From Parabacteroides sp. (lineage in GTDB: Bacteria > Bacteroidota > Bacteroidia > Bacteroidales > Tannerellaceae): a DNA stretch of 38,207 nt. Numbering within the stretch: position 1 is the stretch's first letter; each line of letters starts with the position of its first letter. The stretch lies in the NCBI GenBank assembly GCA_020026285.1, contig JAHHQS010000018.1, forward strand, positions 1 through 38,207, written 5' to 3'. The translations under genes and the position numbers were made by a program. This document shows positions 1 through 8,124 of the stretch, one piece after another. Under the pieces are notes generated by a model. The model did no database searches, was not told where the DNA came from, and saw only the letters and a list, made by a program, of their open reading frames with translations.

Positions 1-19
1 CAATTAAACATATTATTTC

Positions 20-27
20 TACTTTTG
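20..27 (+). promoter_or_regulatory. -7 promoter element for the DUF2807 gene
   Basis: TACTTTTG matches the Bacteroidetes -7 consensus TAnnTTTG. It would start transcription near position 34 and give a leader of about 46 nt before the ATG at 80. The -33 box would fall at the window edge and cannot be judged. Confidence 0.5.
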
Positions 28-79
28 TATATAACAATATTATGAAACAATTGATACTCAACTTAAAATTGAAATAAAA

Positions 80-868
80 ATGAGAACAAAAGGAATCGTA
101 TTACTAACTTTCTTATTCGGTCTTATTCTGAATATTCAAGCAGCCGATAACGTTAACGGTAATGGTAAATTAAGTACCAAGTCAATGAAAATTGATGATT
201 TCAATGAAGTACAGATTGATGGAATCATGGACTTTAATTACACTCAATCTGATAGTCCTAGTAGTTTGGAAATTACTTTAGATGAGAATCTTCATCAATA
301 TTTGGACATTGATATCCACGATCGTGTGTTAACTTTAAAATTTAACAAGAAAGTCAAAGTTAATAAAGTTACCAAATACATCGTTAAGACAAGTTCTAAA
401 TGGTTGAAGAAGGCTGAAATTAAAGGAAATGCCAACTTTATGGTTAATAACAAGTTGAAGTCAGATGAGATGGAAATTAAAGCCAAGAATAATTGTCTTG
501 TTCAACTTAAGCAACCTGTTGAAATTGGAGTCTTAACTCTAAATGTCGACAATAGTGCCAATATGGTTGTTGAAAACTTAAAAGTAGATAAACTGGAATG
601 TAATATGGACGGCTCCGGTTCAATGCGCTTAAAATCAGGAACTGCCAATCAAGGTAAATTTACTGTTCTGAGCAGCGGTGATATTCATGCTTACGGAGTG
701 ACTATTCCAGATGTAAACTGTAAAATGGCAGGAAGCGGTCTGGCAGAAATTCATCCAACAGAAAATCTGAAAGCTTCTTTGGTAGGAAAAGGGACTATCC
801 GTTATAAAGGGAACCCTACTGTTGACAAACGTTCAATCGGAAAAGGTGTAATCGAACAGATTAAATAA
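80..868 (+). CDS. Exported DUF2807 (head GIN domain) protein
   Basis: A 262-residue protein with a clear N-terminal signal peptide (about residues 1-21, hydrophobic core VLLTFLFGLIL, ending IQA). No lipobox cysteine follows, so it is probably periplasmic or surface-exposed after signal peptidase I cleavage. The rest is rich in short beta-strand repeats of the type VEIGVLTLNVDNSANM and LECNMDGSGSMRLKSG. This is the repetitive beta-helix-like pattern of DUF2807/putative auto-transporter adhesin head GIN domains, which are common in Bacteroidetes. The biochemical role of the family is not established. The gene stands alone: its own -7 box lies upstream, and a perfect hairpin terminator follows 20 bases after the stop and is shared with the convergent ribF. 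Family call is from pattern recognition and is fairly safe; function is unknown. Confidence 0.85.
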   Translation: MRTKGIVLLTFLFGLILNIQAADNVNGNGKLSTKSMKIDDFNEVQIDGIMDFNYTQSDSPSSLEITLDENLHQYLDIDIHDRVLTLKFNKKVKVNKVTKYIVKTSSKWLKKAEIKGNANFMVNNKLKSDEMEIKAKNNCLVQLKQPVEIGVLTLNVDNSANMVVENLKVDKLECNMDGSGSMRLKSGTANQGKFTVLSSGDIHAYGVTIPDVNCKMAGSGLAEIHPTENLKASLVGKGTIRYKGNPTVDKRSIGKGVIEQIK

Positions 869-888
869 TCACTATCCTATATAAAAGG

Positions 889-935
889 AACAAGGTGTAA
901 CTCGATTGTTTTAGAAACATCTGTTACACCTTGTT
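889..935. terminator. Bidirectional hairpin terminator
   Basis: A perfect 13-bp stem (AACAAGGTGTAAC / GTTACACCTTGTT) encloses a 21-nt loop that itself contains a small inverted repeat (TGTTT/AAACA). It is followed by TTTTATT on the plus strand. It sits between the convergent DUF2807 gene and ribF and probably serves both. Confidence 0.85.
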
Positions 936-949
936 TTATTATATTACAT

Positions 950-1873
950 TTATAATTCCCGGTCCACTTGAATTCGATCTGTCTCCAATTGAGATTTCAA
1001 ATCCTCCAGATTTTTGAATTTCTGATTGTCTCGAAGCTTTTTTATAAAAGAGACTTTGATCTTTTCTTCATAAACATCTCCTGAGAAATTCAAAATATAA
1101 ACCTCAACCGACTGACTACCGTCATCTTCCAGTGTAGGGCGATTCCCAATTGAAAGCATACCCTTATATCGTTTTCCTTTCAAATCAACCCAAACAGCAT
1201 AAACTCCAGAATTAGGCAGAATCTTATTCGGGTCATCTATTGCTATATTAGCCGTTGGGAAGCCGATTGTTCGACCAATCTGATGTCCTTTTACAATTTT
1301 ACCCTCTATCGCATAAGAATAGGACAGGAGTTCTGTTGCAAAAGACACATTACCTTCAGATAAAAGATGACGAATTTCAGAAGAACTAACCTTTGTCAAC
1401 CCCTGATTAAAAGCAAAAGCCTGAATAACATCCATATCCGATTCATGACCGTAAACCACATATTGTTCGAATCCTTCAGCTCTGTCATGGCCAAAACGAT
1501 GATCATAACCAATCAGCAAAACTTTTACCTGAAGTTCCTTAGCCAGTATCTTGGATATAAATTCCTTCGCAGAATAACGAGACAATTCAACCGTAAAGTC
1601 CAGAACGATACAATAATCCACTCCAGTTGTGGCCAATTGTTCTATCTTCTCATCAAACGTATTCAAGAGTCTGGGCTGATAAGATTTCTGTAACACAGCT
1701 CTCGGATGTTTCTTAAATGTAATAACAGCAGAAGGCATACCAGCTTCAGCAGCCACCTTTTTCAACTGATCAATCAAAAAACGATGTCCCAAATGCACCC
1801 CATCAAAAAAGCCTATGGTTGCCGCTAATTGTTCAGGAATTTCATTCCTCCAATTTTTATCTATTACAATCAT
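950..1873 (-). CDS. ribF: Bifunctional riboflavin kinase / FAD synthetase
   Basis: A cytoplasmic enzyme of 307 residues that phosphorylates riboflavin to FMN and then adenylylates FMN to FAD. The N-terminal FAD synthetase domain (about 1-180) shows the nucleotidyltransferase signature GFFDGVHLGH at residues 21-30 and the SSSEIRHLL motif near 163-171. The C-terminal flavokinase domain (about 185-305) shows GFPTANI at 204-210, GVYA at 223-226, GNRPT at 243-247 and the acidic VEVYIL strand near 257. Length is as expected for the family and both halves look intact. Its ATG overlaps the TGA of the upstream PorW/SprE-like gene (ATGA overlap at 1870-1873), so translation is probably coupled. It is the last gene of a five-gene minus-strand operon that ends at the hairpin at 889-935. 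Confidence 0.96.
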   Translation of the reverse strand: MIVIDKNWRNEIPEQLAATIGFFDGVHLGHRFLIDQLKKVAAEAGMPSAVITFKKHPRAVLQKSYQPRLLNTFDEKIEQLATTGVDYCIVLDFTVELSRYSAKEFISKILAKELQVKVLLIGYDHRFGHDRAEGFEQYVVYGHESDMDVIQAFAFNQGLTKVSSSEIRHLLSEGNVSFATELLSYSYAIEGKIVKGHQIGRTIGFPTANIAIDDPNKILPNSGVYAVWVDLKGKRYKGMLSIGNRPTLEDDGSQSVEVYILNFSGDVYEEKIKVSFIKKLRDNQKFKNLEDLKSQLETDRIQVDREL

Positions 1874-4800
1874 CTTCTAGCTTTACCCTTATTTTTACGA
1901 GCTTCTTCTCTCGCTTTCAATTCTGCTTTACGAGCCTTTTCACGTTCTTTCAACTTCTGTTTATATGTACGTTCTTTCTCCTTACGTTGTTTTTCTTTCA
2001 ACTTCAGACGCTCTTTATAAGCCTTTTCCTTCTCCTTACGAAGTTCAGCCTTCGCCTTCATCTTTGCCTTACGATCTTTTTCAGCTTGTTTCAATCTTTC
2101 CTTACGACTCATCTCAAGCTTATGTTCTCGTTCGGCCTTTGCCTTCATTAACGATTCTTCCTCAGCTTTCTGCTGTGATTCAATATTCGAACGAATCTCT
2201 GAATTCATATTCAATTCAACCTGTTCAGCTTCCTGCTCTGCCTGAAATGCACGACGAGCCTCTTCTTTTCGAAGTTCTTCAGCTTCGGCCTGCAGCTTTC
2301 TGATTTCCTCAATATCCTTCAAAGTTAAACCTTTATCCTTTTCCGGTTTAGGAGGAGCCTGAATTACTTTTTCTTTTTTAAGAACCGGTTGTTCCTTTAT
2401 TTCCGGCTGAATAGTATCAACAGGAGCTATCTTGACTGAATCTACCGGTATAACAGGTAATTCTTGTTTCAAGATTATAGAATCGCCCTTGACTGTAACA
2501 GAATCAATCTTCCTATCCACCTTCTGTTCCAAATTCATTTCCGGAACCTTTTCTTCCGTCTTCTTTTCTACGATAGTTTCCTTTTCAGGAACTTTCTCTG
2601 CAGGAACAATCGAATCCACTTTTGGTTCAGCAAGCAAAACAGAATCCGCTTTTTCTATTTCTTTCTGCTGTTCATCCTTTCTTGCATTCCATTTAGCCAT
2701 TAATTCCGGAGCCTTATCATGGAAATTTTCATCGAAGAATGCGATGTATTCATCCAAAGTTTTGCCATGCATCAACGTTTCATAATTATCTTCTGAAATA
2801 GGTATAATATCTACACTATTTCCTAAAGCAGAGGCATAACCAGATTTGTCATAAATCATCTTATAATAATGCCATGCCTCATCAAAATTATAGAATCCCG
2901 TTAACGTAAAGATACTTGCAATACCAGACTCTTCGAATGCCATATCCAACTGCTTCACCATAAAATTAGCAAAGTTATATGCAGCAACAGTATACAGCAA
3001 CTGATTACGATCGACAGCCCCTGTAGGATAAATCATAATCATTCGATATGGAGTATTTGGTTCAGCCTTGAACACTCGAGCTGAATCAGCAGCAGATAAA
3101 GAGCCATCTTCTCCAGCACCGAAACGAAGATTCCAAGTCATGCCAGTTACACCGCCACGAACCATCTGACGTCCGCGAAGAACTCCTTTCAACATTTCTC
3201 CAGCCAGCTCGGAAACATCTTCAGACGGATACTTATCCAATAAAGCTTTCAATGCCTGTTTGAAACCTTCGGCATCACCTGCCTGAACATAAGTAAGTGC
3301 TTCCAGGAACATAAACTTCGGCAACAATTTTGCCAATGGATACTTCTCAGAAACTTCTTTATAGTTACGACGTACAGCGGTTGTATCTTCAGCCAGATAA
3401 CGTTCGTATGTCTGTTCGTAGATAGAATCCTGAACAACATCCATCATCCGGATATTACGTTCGTAATTCGGATCAGCAATCGCTACCGCATAATCACTAT
3501 CCGGGAACTTTTCCATCATTTTCCTCTTATATTCCTCAGACAAACCAACATCTTTCAAACGTAGAGCCATCAGATAGATCTGATAATAACTTTCCATCAG
3601 ATGTATATTATCGGGAAAACGAGTTTCCAGATTTTTAAATTCCTTAATAGATAAAGGCAAATCACCTAATTTGTCTTTATAAATCATAGCCATATTATAA
3701 AGACCATCCACAATGATTACATTCGAAGCCTCCACATCCTCAGGAGTCAGGGGTAATTGCTGCAGATAATATTCACGACTCTTTGGATCATCTGCTCCCG
3801 GAGCTTGAGTATCACCTTCACCTCCTTCAGAAGCCTGAGTATCTCTTTGAGCATTATCAGCCATATTCTGTTGATTTTCCGGAGCAGCATTCTGACCATT
3901 TTCTTCTGCCTCAGTATCTGCAGGATCATCAAAAGTAGACATTTTTTTATTTCTTCGTCTCCAGTTATCTTCCAAAGGGCGGCGTCCCCATTTACGCTGG
4001 AACTGAGTTTTTCCTTGTGATACTGCCTGTGGATTGTAGAAATAAAACGCAGCTTCACCCGTAGCAGTCGGCAATGTAATAGCTTTAGCCTGAGTTCCCG
4101 GACGATCAATTCCAGAACCCCTTGATTCCTGGTCAGCCAGGAATGCTTCTTTTTCAGCCTCCGCTTTGGCCTTTTCTTCCTCTTCCTTAACCTTTTCGAT
4201 AATCTTGTCGATTACTGCCAGACGTTCCGATTCAGGCATTTTAGCCAATGTCTGCAAACTATCCTGCAAATGAACAGCTTCTACATGAACTACCAGTTCA
4301 TCCAACACGGCAGAAAGCTTGGCTATACGTTCATAATCCTTATATTCTTTCTGTATTCCGGCCAAAGCACCACTAAAGTTCGGCTGAGCCTTTACATAAT
4401 CAGCCTTTTCGAAATATAGATCCCCCAAACGAATCTGACAAAGAGCCTTATCCAACCCGTTCTTGACACTTTTTTCAACACCCAACTCATAATTCTTTAT
4501 GGCATTCACAGTATCTTCACGACTCATGTATACATTTCCCAATGCATAATAGACCTGATCCAACAGCTCTTTATTCTTCTGACTTTTAGCCATACGTTCC
4601 AATTTCTTGACTACCTTCTGATAATCAGTAGTAACAAGCACTTCCGTCTGACGAATACGAGCTGCAAATTCCAGCTCGTAAGGAGGATTGGAACGAATTA
4701 CCTCTCCGTATGCCTTATAGGCCATTCCATCCATTTCCAGACTGGCATATATCTGTCCCAACAGATATTTCATTCTACTCTTCTGCAGACGATTCTTCTC

Positions 4801-5511
4801 GGATTTGATGGCCGATTTCAAATATGGGATAGCATCTTCAAACTGCTGATTTTTTATCAGATAATCAGCATAAACAGCTTCATACTGCTTAATATTTTTT
4901 TTCGGAATTCCATTTGCATTCAGTTTGTTTAGAATATCTTCCGCCTCATATATCCAGCCCATTTCAGCATAACAACGAGCCTGCCAGATCTTGGCTGCAG
5001 CCACCATTTCCTCATCGACCTTATAATGACGAGCGATGTACGAAAATGTAGCCGAAGCCTGAAGGAAATCAGCATTATAAAACTGAGCTTCACCCATCAG
5101 CATCCAACAATGTTTCAAAAACGGATTATATTCTTCCTGAGCCTGAAGTTTTACTTGTTTCGGATCGTTTCTCCATCCAGCTTTCTTTTTAGGTTTGGCC
5201 TTAATAGAGTGTAATTTAATGGCTTTATTACTTTTTTCAATAGCACGATCAAAAGGTCCTCCTGTCTCTTTCTTATCTTTTGGCTGAGCACTAACAGGAT
5301 ACATCAGAATCATATCCGAATAATTCTCCTTATATCCTTTCTGCATAGATAACAGCGCCTCATCAAACGATAATTTCCCATTATAATAGATATTATAACG
5401 TGAATTCAGCGAATGATAAAAACGGTTCATTCTGGTATTCTTCTTGGTACTACAGGACCAAAGCAATGCTACCAGAAAAACAGCAGCTATATAATAAAAA
5501 CCTTTCTTCAA
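1870..5511 (-). CDS. PorW/SprE-like TPR lipoprotein
   Basis: A 1213-residue lipoprotein. Signal peptide residues 1-19 end in LLWS with the lipidated Cys at 20, followed by the STKKNTRMNRFYHSLNSRYN stretch typical of PorW/SprE proteins. In gliding and gingipain-secreting Bacteroidetes these belong to the type IX secretion apparatus. Tetratricopeptide-like helical repeats fill about residues 120-400 and 590-740. An acidic, low-complexity linker lies near 430-570. The last ~220 residues are a Lys/Glu/Arg-rich probable coiled coil ending in a very basic tail. The start codon is TTG: no in-frame ATG precedes the lipoprotein signal, and an in-frame TAA lies four codons upstream. The gene follows the ABC permease by 21 bp and overlaps ribF by 4 bp. 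Many gut Bacteroidales keep this protein without a known T9SS cargo, so its role here is uncertain. Confidence 0.88.
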   Translation of the reverse strand: MKKGFYYIAAVFLVALLWSCSTKKNTRMNRFYHSLNSRYNIYYNGKLSFDEALLSMQKGYKENYSDMILMYPVSAQPKDKKETGGPFDRAIEKSNKAIKLHSIKAKPKKKAGWRNDPKQVKLQAQEEYNPFLKHCWMLMGEAQFYNADFLQASATFSYIARHYKVDEEMVAAAKIWQARCYAEMGWIYEAEDILNKLNANGIPKKNIKQYEAVYADYLIKNQQFEDAIPYLKSAIKSEKNRLQKSRMKYLLGQIYASLEMDGMAYKAYGEVIRSNPPYELEFAARIRQTEVLVTTDYQKVVKKLERMAKSQKNKELLDQVYYALGNVYMSREDTVNAIKNYELGVEKSVKNGLDKALCQIRLGDLYFEKADYVKAQPNFSGALAGIQKEYKDYERIAKLSAVLDELVVHVEAVHLQDSLQTLAKMPESERLAVIDKIIEKVKEEEEKAKAEAEKEAFLADQESRGSGIDRPGTQAKAITLPTATGEAAFYFYNPQAVSQGKTQFQRKWGRRPLEDNWRRRNKKMSTFDDPADTEAEENGQNAAPENQQNMADNAQRDTQASEGGEGDTQAPGADDPKSREYYLQQLPLTPEDVEASNVIIVDGLYNMAMIYKDKLGDLPLSIKEFKNLETRFPDNIHLMESYYQIYLMALRLKDVGLSEEYKRKMMEKFPDSDYAVAIADPNYERNIRMMDVVQDSIYEQTYERYLAEDTTAVRRNYKEVSEKYPLAKLLPKFMFLEALTYVQAGDAEGFKQALKALLDKYPSEDVSELAGEMLKGVLRGRQMVRGGVTGMTWNLRFGAGEDGSLSAADSARVFKAEPNTPYRMIMIYPTGAVDRNQLLYTVAAYNFANFMVKQLDMAFEESGIASIFTLTGFYNFDEAWHYYKMIYDKSGYASALGNSVDIIPISEDNYETLMHGKTLDEYIAFFDENFHDKAPELMAKWNARKDEQQKEIEKADSVLLAEPKVDSIVPAEKVPEKETIVEKKTEEKVPEMNLEQKVDRKIDSVTVKGDSIILKQELPVIPVDSVKIAPVDTIQPEIKEQPVLKKEKVIQAPPKPEKDKGLTLKDIEEIRKLQAEAEELRKEEARRAFQAEQEAEQVELNMNSEIRSNIESQQKAEEESLMKAKAEREHKLEMSRKERLKQAEKDRKAKMKAKAELRKEKEKAYKERLKLKEKQRKEKERTYKQKLKEREKARKAELKAREEARKNKGKARR

Positions 5512-5532
5512 AACTACAATTTAAGTGTTATA

Positions 5533-6336
5533 TTAACGAGCCGACAAAGCTTTTATTGCCTTGACTGCCAAAAAGAGCACAACCAGCACCAGGATGATAA
5601 ATGCTCCTGATGGAATGTTCAGATAATAAGACAGTAACAGACCTATAACAGACCCAGAGAATCCAATCAGAATACTACCACAAATAATCTTTCTGAAATC
5701 GGATGTTAACAGATTCATCGTTATCTGAGGCAAGGTCAGCAAACTCATTAACAGCATTATTCCCACCATTCTGATAGATAACACAATGGTTACAGCAATC
5801 AGACACATCATCAGATATTCTATAACTCTTACGGGCAGATTCTGAGTCTTTGCAAATGCCGGATCAAAAGCGACATATATAATTTCTCGGGAAAAAAGCC
5901 CGAAAAGTAACATCAGAATTACAGATAATGCTGCACAGGCCACAATATCTGTTAATGATATCGTCAGAATATTCCCGAAAAGATAGGCCGACAGGTTAGG
6001 AGCGTAACCCGGTGTCAGGAATATAAAGATAACCCCCAATGCCATTCCTAACGACCACACTCCGGCTATCGCCGAATCTTCACGAATCTGCTGCGTATTA
6101 CTTGCCCATTCAACTCCGAATGCTGCAAGAACCGCAAAAACCATGGCAGAGAGAATCGGATTCACTCCCAAATAGAAGCCAAGGCCCAAACCTCCAAAGG
6201 AAGCATGGGTGATTCCTCCACTGATAAACACTAATCGACGAGCGACTATATATGTGCCGATTATACCACACGCAATCGCTGTAAACAAGCTACCAAGCAA
6301 TGCATGCTGAAAAAAGGCATATTGATATAACTCCAT
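5533..6336 (-). CDS. Metal ABC transporter permease (ABC-3 family, ZnuB/MntB-like)
   Basis: An inner-membrane permease of 267 residues with about seven or eight hydrophobic helices across its whole length. It matches the ABC-3 family that imports zinc, manganese or iron. The N-terminal LVFISGGITHASFGGLGLG stretch and the C-terminal SYYLNIPSGAFIILVL segment are typical family signatures. The ATPase and solute-binding protein are not in this window, so they must be elsewhere or the metal cannot be deduced. It sits between a small Cys/His-cluster membrane protein (15-bp gap) and the PorW/SprE-like gene (21-bp gap), apparently co-transcribed with both. Metal specificity is not visible in the sequence. 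Confidence 0.9.
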   Translation of the reverse strand: MELYQYAFFQHALLGSLFTAIACGIIGTYIVARRLVFISGGITHASFGGLGLGFYLGVNPILSAMVFAVLAAFGVEWASNTQQIREDSAIAGVWSLGMALGVIFIFLTPGYAPNLSAYLFGNILTISLTDIVACAALSVILMLLFGLFSREIIYVAFDPAFAKTQNLPVRVIEYLMMCLIAVTIVLSIRMVGIMLLMSLLTLPQITMNLLTSDFRKIICGSILIGFSGSVIGLLLSYYLNIPSGAFIILVLVVLFLAVKAIKALSAR

Positions 6337-6351
6337 CTGTCTTTCTTTAAA

Positions 6352-6771
6352 TTAATGAGTTCTACGTTCACCAACAATCATCAAAGCTTCATCTTTCAAT
6401 TCGTCTGGTAAATTGACTCCTCTCAATTGCAAGCTACGTAACCAACCGGCAACTTCTGTTTCCTTTAATGTAAACAGAACCTCTCCAAATTCATCAATGG
6501 CCTCATCATCATACTGATCAGACTCGATTCCTTTGAACCGATCCAGTTCTTCATCATTATAATATTCAATTGATTGACTGACAGCAGCCAATAAACTGTC
6601 ACGGACACACATTTCATGCTGACCACAACATTCCTCGGGTATTTCTTCGGGTTCAGGGATTTCAGAAATCTCTCCACGCTCCAACATTTTTTGCAATTTC
6701 CTATTACGGAAATATCCTAAAATTGCAGCAACAATCCCTAATACGACTATACTTAATAAAATATACCACAT
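6352..6771 (-). CDS. Small membrane-anchored acidic protein with a CC-x2-H-x2-C cluster
   Basis: A 139-residue protein of unknown function. One N-terminal membrane segment (about residues 3-20, YILLSIVVLGIVAAILGY) is followed by a basic patch, FRNRKLQK. This predicts an N-out/C-in anchor with the rest in the cytoplasm. A Glu/Pro-rich linker (31-47) leads to a compact cluster, ECCGQHEMC, at residues 47-55. The remainder is acidic and probably helical. The cluster could bind a transition metal, which would fit the neighbouring metal permease gene 15 bp downstream, but this is inference. It is separated from aroA by 25 bp. I recognise it as a conserved-looking hypothetical protein and no more. 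Confidence 0.8.
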   Translation of the reverse strand: MWYILLSIVVLGIVAAILGYFRNRKLQKMLERGEISEIPEPEEIPEECCGQHEMCVRDSLLAAVSQSIEYYNDEELDRFKGIESDQYDDEAIDEFGEVLFTLKETEVAGWLRSLQLRGVNLPDELKDEALMIVGERRTH

Positions 6772-6796
6772 AACTTGTATCCTTATTCTCTTTTTT

Positions 6797-8026
6797 TCAA
6801 CACTCTTCTATCCCAAAGCCGGCTAAATTCAGATGCTCCCAGAAATGTGGGTAACTTTTGCTTACCACCTCCGGATGTTCTATTAGAATTCCTGAAGGAC
6901 GCACCAAAGCTATCGGAGCAAAAGACATCGCCATACGATGATCTTCGTAAGTAGATATAGATGGAGATTCATCCGATTCGCAACGTTCTCCATTCCATTC
7001 GAGGATGCTGTCCTTACTGTCTTTCAACACATAACCCAGTTTATGCAGTTCGACCTTCAAGGCCTCAATGCGGTCAGTTTCTTTTATTTTCAGACTCTGA
7101 AGTCCTGTAAAACGGAATGGAATATTCATGGAAACACAAGTCACCACAAAGGTTTGTGCCAGATCCGGTTCGTTTACAAAATCATAAACCAACTTTTTTG
7201 TCACATTTCCATTCTTTCTCAAAACAACTCCATCCGAAGTATAAGTTGTACCAACACCTAATTGCTGAAAAATCTTGGCCACAACCGAATCTCCCTGAAA
7301 ACTATTCTTGAAAAGTCCTCTCAACTCTATTTCCGCCTGTTTTGAAAGAGCCATTATTTCATACCAGTATGAAGCAGCGCTCCAGTCAGACTCAACCGTA
7401 AACGGAATCGGATTGTATTCCTGAGGCAATACTTTGATCTCTGCTCCATTCCAATTTGCTTTAACACCATACTGCTCCATCAATTGAAGTGTAAGACGGA
7501 TATAAGGACGAGAGATGATATTTCCTTCCAGATGAAGAGTTAAACCTTTCTCCATCAACGGAGCAATCATCAACAAAGCAGATATATATTGAGAACTAAC
7601 TCCTCCTGGCAAAGAGATTTCGCCTCCTTGCAAGGCACTTCCGAAAATACGTAATGGCGGATAGCCTTCTTTTTCCATATATTCTATCCGAGCACCTATC
7701 GAATTCAATGCATCCACAAGAATTTTGATAGGTCTGTTCTTCATACGTTCTGTCCCGGTAATAGTCCATTCGCCAACTACTTTTGAAAGGAATGCTGTCA
7801 GAAACCGCATAGCCGTTCCGGCAGCCTTAATATCAAAATCACAACTGTTCGAATTTAAGGCTTTGACTAAAACAGCCGTGTCATCACAATCCGAAAGATT
7901 CTGGATTTGATATGGGCTATAACTGAGTGCATTCAATATCAGCGCCCGATTACAAATACTCTTTGACGATGGTAATTGTACAACTGTCTTTTGAACAAAT
8001 TCAGGTGACTTAACAAGATAATTCAT
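6797..8026 (-). CDS. aroA: 3-phosphoshikimate 1-carboxyvinyltransferase (EPSP synthase)
   Basis: A cytoplasmic shikimate-pathway enzyme that transfers enolpyruvate from PEP to shikimate 3-phosphate. The 409 residues are slightly shorter than the usual ~427, but the fold landmarks are all present. They are SSKSICNRALIL near 20-31 (PEP/S3P lysine), GTAMRFL near 71-77, SSQYISALLM near 145-154, the D-W-S-A-A-S motif near 215-220, KIKETDRIEAL near 314-324 and YEDHRMAMSF near 361-370. The first motif reads PSSKS rather than PGSKS. It is the first gene of the operon continuing to ribF. A -7 element TACTTTTG (minus strand, 8056-8049) lies 23 bp before the ATG. Confidence 0.95.
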   Translation of the reverse strand: MNYLVKSPEFVQKTVVQLPSSKSICNRALILNALSYSPYQIQNLSDCDDTAVLVKALNSNSCDFDIKAAGTAMRFLTAFLSKVVGEWTITGTERMKNRPIKILVDALNSIGARIEYMEKEGYPPLRIFGSALQGGEISLPGGVSSQYISALLMIAPLMEKGLTLHLEGNIISRPYIRLTLQLMEQYGVKANWNGAEIKVLPQEYNPIPFTVESDWSAASYWYEIMALSKQAEIELRGLFKNSFQGDSVVAKIFQQLGVGTTYTSDGVVLRKNGNVTKKLVYDFVNEPDLAQTFVVTCVSMNIPFRFTGLQSLKIKETDRIEALKVELHKLGYVLKDSKDSILEWNGERCESDESPSISTYEDHRMAMSFAPIALVRPSGILIEHPEVVSKSYPHFWEHLNLAGFGIEEC

Positions 8027-8048
8027 GAATCTTTCTATTATTTTGCTA

Positions 8049-8056
8049 CAAAAGTA
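8049..8056 (-). promoter_or_regulatory. -7 promoter element of the aroA-ribF operon
   Basis: On the minus strand this reads TACTTTTG, matching TAnnTTTG. It predicts a start near 8042 and a leader of roughly 16 nt before aroA. It lies just downstream of the terminator of the preceding phosphatase gene. Confidence 0.5.
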
Positions 8057-8082
8057 ATGATTTCCATACGCATAAAAAAATA

Positions 8083-8116
8083 AATCCCGAATGAGCCTTA
8101 CATTTCAATCGGGATT
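8083..8116 (-). terminator. Hairpin terminator of the phosphatase-like gene
   Basis: An 8-bp perfect stem (AATCCCGA / TCGGGATT) lies 9 bp beyond the stop codon of the minus-strand phosphatase gene. On the minus strand it is followed by TATTTTTTT, a good U-tract. It separates that gene from the aroA promoter. Confidence 0.75.
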
Positions 8117-8124
8117 ATTTTTAT

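Noticed and set aside
1819..2303. Plus-strand Phe/Leu/Ser-rich open frames
   Set aside because: They are the antisense of the Lys/Glu/Arg-rich coiled-coil end of the PorW/SprE-like gene. That codon mix leaves the opposite strand free of stops.
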